From: Boswellia sacra
Taxonomy: Eukaryota; Streptophyta; Magnoliopsida; Sapindales; Burseraceae
Direction of reading: 5' to 3'
Assembly: GCA_013180625.2 (NCBI GenBank)
Contig: SNVD02010013.1
Coordinates: forward strand, 310,001-374,000
DNA length: 64,000 nucleotides
The position numbers and the translations under genes were made by a program. The notes below the pieces were generated by a model. It saw only the letters and a list, made by a program, of their open reading frames with translations, was not told the origin of the DNA and did no database searches. Positions 59,457 to 64,000 of this stretch are shown one piece after another (positions within the stretch are counted from its first letter, which is position 1; the number at the start of each line of letters is the position of its first letter).

Positions 59457-60311
59457 TGAAAGTTCTGGAGGTATGCAGTTATAAATAACAACACAGACGG
59501 ATTTTTACATGGTTCGATTATAAAAACCTACGTCCACGGACAGCTATAGAGCTGCAATTCACTATGTTCTTATTTGTATAACCTTTAGGACCTTTTATAG
59601 TGCTGACACTCTCACACACAGACCTAATCTTTGACAAACAAAATCTTCGCAAAGATTGTAAACACTAGTGACACTGCTCACTCTCTGTCACAGATAACTT
59701 AACAGCACACTGTTAAGTTATGCATAACACCCGATATCTGACAGAATTACATAAACACTCAACTCTCAAGTTATCCTAAGTGTCTACTAACTCTCTCAGA
59801 TTTGATCAACAACTCATGTACGATTTTAACTCTCATACATGACAACAAAAACTCAATAAATCAAAGATATAAAGACATTCCTTTTCGTTAATGCTTGTCT
59901 CTTACAAAGTCACGGAATGCCTTCATCAACAACCAATAATTCTCTCTTGCGTAAGAAGACTCTCTCCTCAACCTTCTTCCTGCCGATTTTTTATATAATG
60001 AGAGGTCTTGATACAATCTTCCTAAAAGTCCTGTAAGGATCTTAATCAAGATCACAATAGGATTAGGATAAACAAAGTAGGAAAATGCTTTATAGTTAAT
60101 CTCCTAAAGTAATAAGGATATATTAACTATCTTCCTATTTTGATTAGGATACAAAAATATTATCCTGATCAAGAGAGATAATTATCAAAATACTTCTTAT
60201 AATAATTATCTAAAAATAGTAAAATAGGAATAAAACACTTTAATTACTTTTATCACAAGTTAACCAAAATTTGAACATGTGAATGTCACATGTTTGACGT
60301 GAGTACCAACA
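59457..60311 (-). repeat. 3' LTR of Sirevirus-type element 4
   Basis: 855 bp. It has the same layout as 19245-20133, with TTACATGGTTCG and CCTACGTCCACGG near 59506-59540 and the GACAGCTATAGAGCTGC fold-back. Confidence 0.85.
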
Positions 60312-60894
60312 ATCTCCCTCCTTTTTGGCGACTTGTGATAAAAGCAGTTCAACTGTTTCTAAGGATAACATGATAAGTTAGATATCACTGAAAGTTATCA
60401 TGAACCATAAGATAGACAAATAACTCATGCAAATAAATAATCAGAAAGCTATTGTGAATCACATAACAGCACACTGTCATGAGATATATGACAGATCATA
60501 GTACTAAGTGAAGTGTCACTAGTACATACATAGACTGCAAAACAAATAAAAGTATGTTAAACACAACTGCACTCAAAATCATCTCAGCATTCATTCACTG
60601 TACTGATGTAGATAATGCAGCAAGACATGCATGTGCACACAACATATAACAGAGTCATTCTCCCTCTCACTTCCTACTTATTCCTTTTGAGAAACAAGTA
60701 ACATAACAAAATTAGTAAGCTGAGAGAATAAAACAAACAAAAAAAAAAAAACAGCAAACACAAGTAGTTCAGAACAGAATAAAAATAGTTCAGCAGCAAA
60801 TAGAAAGTCCCAACAACCACGTTAACCAAGTTAAATCTCCCCCTTGATGTGATCTTCGCTTCTCCCCCTTGATTTCAACACAAGTAGCCAAAAT

Positions 60895-62710
60895 CTAACC
60901 AAGTCTGAGAGACTTTCGAACAGGTGATGATGAAGTGCTGCCAGGGCGTTTGATAGACTTGCGAGTCACATGTTTAACCCTGCGCTTAAGAGTAGAGGTT
61001 GGCTGATCAGATGGAGCCTGTTCTGTTGGAGCTTCAACTGGTGCTGTTTGTGCAGAAGGAGCTGGTGCTGAAGGCATGTCAGTTGTATCCGAAGAAGTTG
61101 CTGTAACTTTAGTAACTACTCTGCGTATCTCTCTTTCAATTCTTTCTGCACTTGTTTCAGTAGTTGGAGTAGGCGATTGTGAAGATGGAACTAGTAACTC
61201 AGGTGCTGGTAGAGAGAGTGATGGTGGATGAGGTTCTTCTTCAGCTGCTGCAGGTGCAGGAATGTCCAGGGATTCTTTCTCAGCAGATGGTGAAGGCTAT
61301 TTCAATTCCAGAATCTGTTTTTGTTGGTTCATCTAAATCAGACTCATTTTGCAAAGTGGGAGCAGATTTTTCCAATTTCTGCTTCTTCTGACCAGATGAA
61401 TTCTTCACCATTTTCAGTTTCTTCTTTCCCTTTCGGATACTTCCCTCGACAGAGGCCTTGATGGATTTTTCTAACAGCAGGCTGTGCAGCTGGCCTTGGA
61501 GCTTTGTGCTCAGATGGTGGTGTAGTGGTTTCAGGAATATTAGCAGCTGGTGAATCTAGTACCACAGGTTCAGGTTTTGGTTTAGATGTCATAGTGAGGG
61601 TGCTGTGGACTGAAACTATCCAAGAAACTGACTTTCCAACACAGATTGCTTATGTTTAATATCCTTTAAATCCTACAAAATTTCTATCAAAGCAATATTG
61701 TTTAATTCAAGTTTTTCCTCAACAAATTTCAATTGATTCTTTCTGACTCTCGTGGGTTTAGTCTCTGGTGCAGGTAGATCAGTTTGATCATGCAATCTTT
61801 GAAGGAAACCCTTGTTAATTGACTTAGACAGAATCTCAGTTTGTTCACTAGAACTTATAGAAACATGGTTTTGAGCAAGGATGCCTTGTATCAGACAGGT
61901 GAACATAAGCAGGTAGTAGTCCGAGTGATAGGAACCAATTTGAACAATTGTTCTATATGCTAATAGTCCAAAATTCACTGGTCTATTAGTTCCTAAATAA
62001 AAAAGAAGTTTCATTCTATCTTCCCTAATCTGATTTTGATGAGTAGAAGGAAGCCAATTAAACTGAGCTATTTTGTGCAACACTCGATATTTCTTCCTAA
62101 GAAATTTCTGGTCAAGACCATCTCTGGGTTTCCACTTGATATCAGTTCGACTAGTAACTTCCTTAATTATTTCTTCCATGTTAAACTCTTCATCTAGAGA
62201 ATGCATACTTCCTATTGGAATGTCCATAAAGGAGTTTATGACATTGGGGGAGAATTTCACAAACTTCCCTCGACAGTAAACTCTATGATAATGAACACTC
62301 TTAGGATCATCAATAGTGTTTGAAATGTTAGCAAAGAATTCCTAAATCAAAGTTTGAACAGGAGGAAGAAAATTTGATACCGTTCGAGTCCAGTAATTGG
62401 ACGCAATCATCTCACTGACACCATAGGAGTTGAAGTCCGAGAGTTTCACAGGTCGTTCTAAATGAAGCTTCCTTTGTGAAGTGATCTTGTCAAACTTCTG
62501 TTTGATTACAGCCGTGAGAAATTTGTTGTATTTCAGCTTGATCTTCTCTTTTATTCTCTTCACTGGCATTTGTTCGTCCTCGCTCATGACTGGATCAACT
62601 GCTATCTTTGCTTGTCTGTGTTATGTAGGAGGCGACTGGCTACTGTTACTACTGTCATGACTGGAGTTGCTTGTAGAAGAGTCACTGGCTATTGAGTTCG
62701 AAGACGCCAT
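60895..62710 (-). pseudogene. Env-like ORF of Sirevirus-type element 4
   Basis: Starts at ATG 62710 (MASSNSIASDSS), with in-frame stops near 62620 and 62342, then open from 62260 to 61673. It continues in other frames to a proline- and alanine-rich basic tail ending RKSLRLG at 60895. The central part (KFSPNVINSFMDIP, FYLGTNRPVNFG, INKGFLQRLHDQTDLPAP) is the domain found in the extra ORF of env-bearing Sireviruses and many plant transposon proteins. No signal peptide or clear membrane segment is seen, so an envelope role is doubtful here. Confidence 0.7.
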
Positions 62711-63546
62711 AGCTAGGGTTTCTAAACTGCAGAAAATTTTTTAGAACAGAAATAGAGAGATGTGAGACAGGGAAGCAACTGTGGAAGAGGGATTATATGA
62801 ACAGGAGAAGCCCACAAACTATTTGTTATATATACTAGCCCAAATATTTGGAAAATTTTTTATTTTCAAGAAAGAATTAATTACTATTTTTCCTTTCCAA
62901 AAACTGTTTAATAATTCCCTTCAAAACACTTCAATTCAAATTTGAATTAAATTCAAAGAAGGAATACTGATAGAAAAAGGATTCCCGGCATTGACACTTC
63001 TCCCTCTTAATTTCATAATGCTGACATGGCAAAAATTTGACACATGGACACACAAGTGACTTAATTTGAGAATAAGCACATAGGACATTGTTATGAAAAA
63101 CATAACAGAACACAATTATCCATATCATAACAGAAATATTTGAAGTATCATATTTCTCATTCTAAAAAGCATAATTTTGGGTTTGAGAGATTCATACATT
63201 GAAGCTCTATTTTGAATATATTGAGTAAACAATTTGAGTATGCTTCTTACACACACAAAAGTTAGTCTCAATATAAATTTGCTAAATAATACAGTAGCTT
63301 TCACACATGTATAGAAGTAGCCCTTTTCCATTTGAGTTGGTGACCTCGCCATATTTCTCAGATACAATGAAGTTACTCTCAAAGGTTGACTTTCACATAT
63401 CATACACTAGTAGCCCTCTCTGTATTTTCATTATTAGACCGGTATTTAATTATTCACACAATTTGTATATCATAACTCAAAAGCATGCTAATTTAGAAGG
63501 AAACTTATGATACTACAGATATGAATAACATAACAGAATACTCTAT
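62711..63546 (-). other. Noncoding spacer between RNase H and env-like ORF, element 4
   Basis: Matches 29846-30680 of element 1 in order. No gene seen. Confidence 0.6.
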
Positions 63547-64000
63547 TCATTCATATAACTGACAGATACCTAAGGCTTTTCTTAGATTTTCAAATCTTGT
63601 TGTGTCTAATGCCTTAGTGAACAAGTCAGCCAATTGTTTATCTGTGGAGATGTGCTCAATGTGTATCACCTTAGATTCTACTAGTTCCCTTATAAAGTGA
63701 TATCTAATATCAATATGTTTTGTTTTAGAATGCTGAACAGGATTTTTGGAAATATTTATAGCACTAGAATTATCACAAAACACAGTAATGGGCTTCTGTT
63801 CAATACCATAATCACTCAACATTTGCTTCATCCACAACAGTTGTGTATAACAACTCCCTGCTGCTATGTATTCGACTTCAGCTGTAGATAAAGAAATTGA
63901 ATTCTGTTTCTTGCTGTGCCATGAAACCAAGTTAGTACCAAGATAAAAACAACCTCCTGAAGTTCTTTTTCTGTTATCTGAATTTCCTGCCCAATCTGTA
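63547..64000 (-). CDS. RNase H end of Copia pol, element 4 (partial)
   Basis: Open from the window edge to the stop at 63547, with TDWAGNSDNRKRTSGGCFYL, then LSTAEVEYIAAGS, ITVFCDNSSAINISKNPVQH and TKHIDIRYHFIRELVE, the Copia RNase H signature, ending LRKALGICQLYE. It degrades the RNA strand during reverse transcription. No stops are visible, unlike element 1, so this copy may be younger. The rest of pol lies outside the window. Confidence 0.85.
   Translation of the reverse strand, partial: TDWAGNSDNRKRTSGGCFYLGTNLVSWHSKKQNSISLSTAEVEYIAAGSCYTQLLWMKQMLSDYGIEQKPITVFCDNSSAINISKNPVQHSKTKHIDIRYHFIRELVESKVIHIEHISTDKQLADLFTKALDTTRFENLRKALGICQLYE

Larger units (their letters stand above)
59457..64000 (-). 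mobile_element. Sirevirus-type Copia retrotransposon 4, cut by the window edge
   Basis: 3' LTR 59457-60311 (plus-strand ends TGAAAGTTCTGG and TACCAACA), preceded on the minus strand by CCAAAAAGGAGGGAGAT. Going upstream there is an env-like ORF (62710-60895), a noncoding spacer and RNase H reaching the window end. It is the same family as elements 1 and 3. The 5' LTR, gag and most of pol lie beyond 64000. Confidence 0.85.

Noticed and set aside
1..64000. CRISPR arrays, operons, ribosome-binding sites, rRNA or tRNA genes
   Set aside because: This is plant nuclear DNA; no such arrays or RNA genes were seen beyond tRNA-complementary primer sites.

Overview
The window is nuclear DNA of a eudicot plant. 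It is AT-rich, its genes are split by introns and well separated, and most of it is Copia/Gypsy LTR retrotransposons, LINE tails and MITE-like elements nested in one another. Two host genes are intact: a nine-exon cytochrome P450 of the CYP85 clan (926-3345, CYP720A-like) and a six-exon gene for a 204-residue charged protein I do not recognise (11768-13590). The second gene holds a textbook AT-AC U12-type intron. A receptor-like-protein LRR gene (about 15250-16840) is a pseudogene.

Layout. 1-3345: P450. 3346-11600: repeats, comprising a solo LTR (4552-5796), a small non-autonomous LTR element with a broken gag-like frame (6469-9053), a 34-nt LINE tail insertion (9273-9306) and a PIF/Harbinger-like element (9656-10827). 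11635-13590: the U12-intron gene with its telo-box/site II promoter. 13591-19244: RLP pseudogene and two MITE-like elements. 19245-36529: a Sirevirus-type Copia element on the minus strand (TSD ATATT), into which a 9,040-bp Gypsy element (20801-29840, TSD TTATG) inserted. 36530-46300: LINE tails, tandem repeats and a decayed Copia element that carries a LINE insertion and a perfect 73-bp palindrome. 46300-56000: a three-level nest (Sirevirus LTR > Tnt1-like Copia > solo LTR). 56000-59456: CACTA transposase remnant and an LTR-like tract with a 72-bp tandem array. 59457-64000: another Sirevirus-type Copia on the minus strand, running off the window.

The most unusual object is the Gypsy element at 20801-29840. 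It keeps both LTRs, a tRNA-Asp-type primer site, a polypurine tract, a truncated gag-protease and the first residues of RT. The rest of pol is missing. Its 3' half has two uninterrupted reading frames that do not belong to Gypsy elements: an intronless LONELY GUY (LOG) cytokinin-activating enzyme (24186-24836), and a small protein with a basic patch and four cysteines (25580-26008) whose layout resembles the nucleic-acid-binding proteins of plant flexiviruses. A three-copy tandem hairpin repeat lies between them. If the readings hold, this is a retrotransposon that picked up a host hormone gene and possibly a virus-derived gene. All coordinates come from reading the sequence by eye; no alignment or database search was run.
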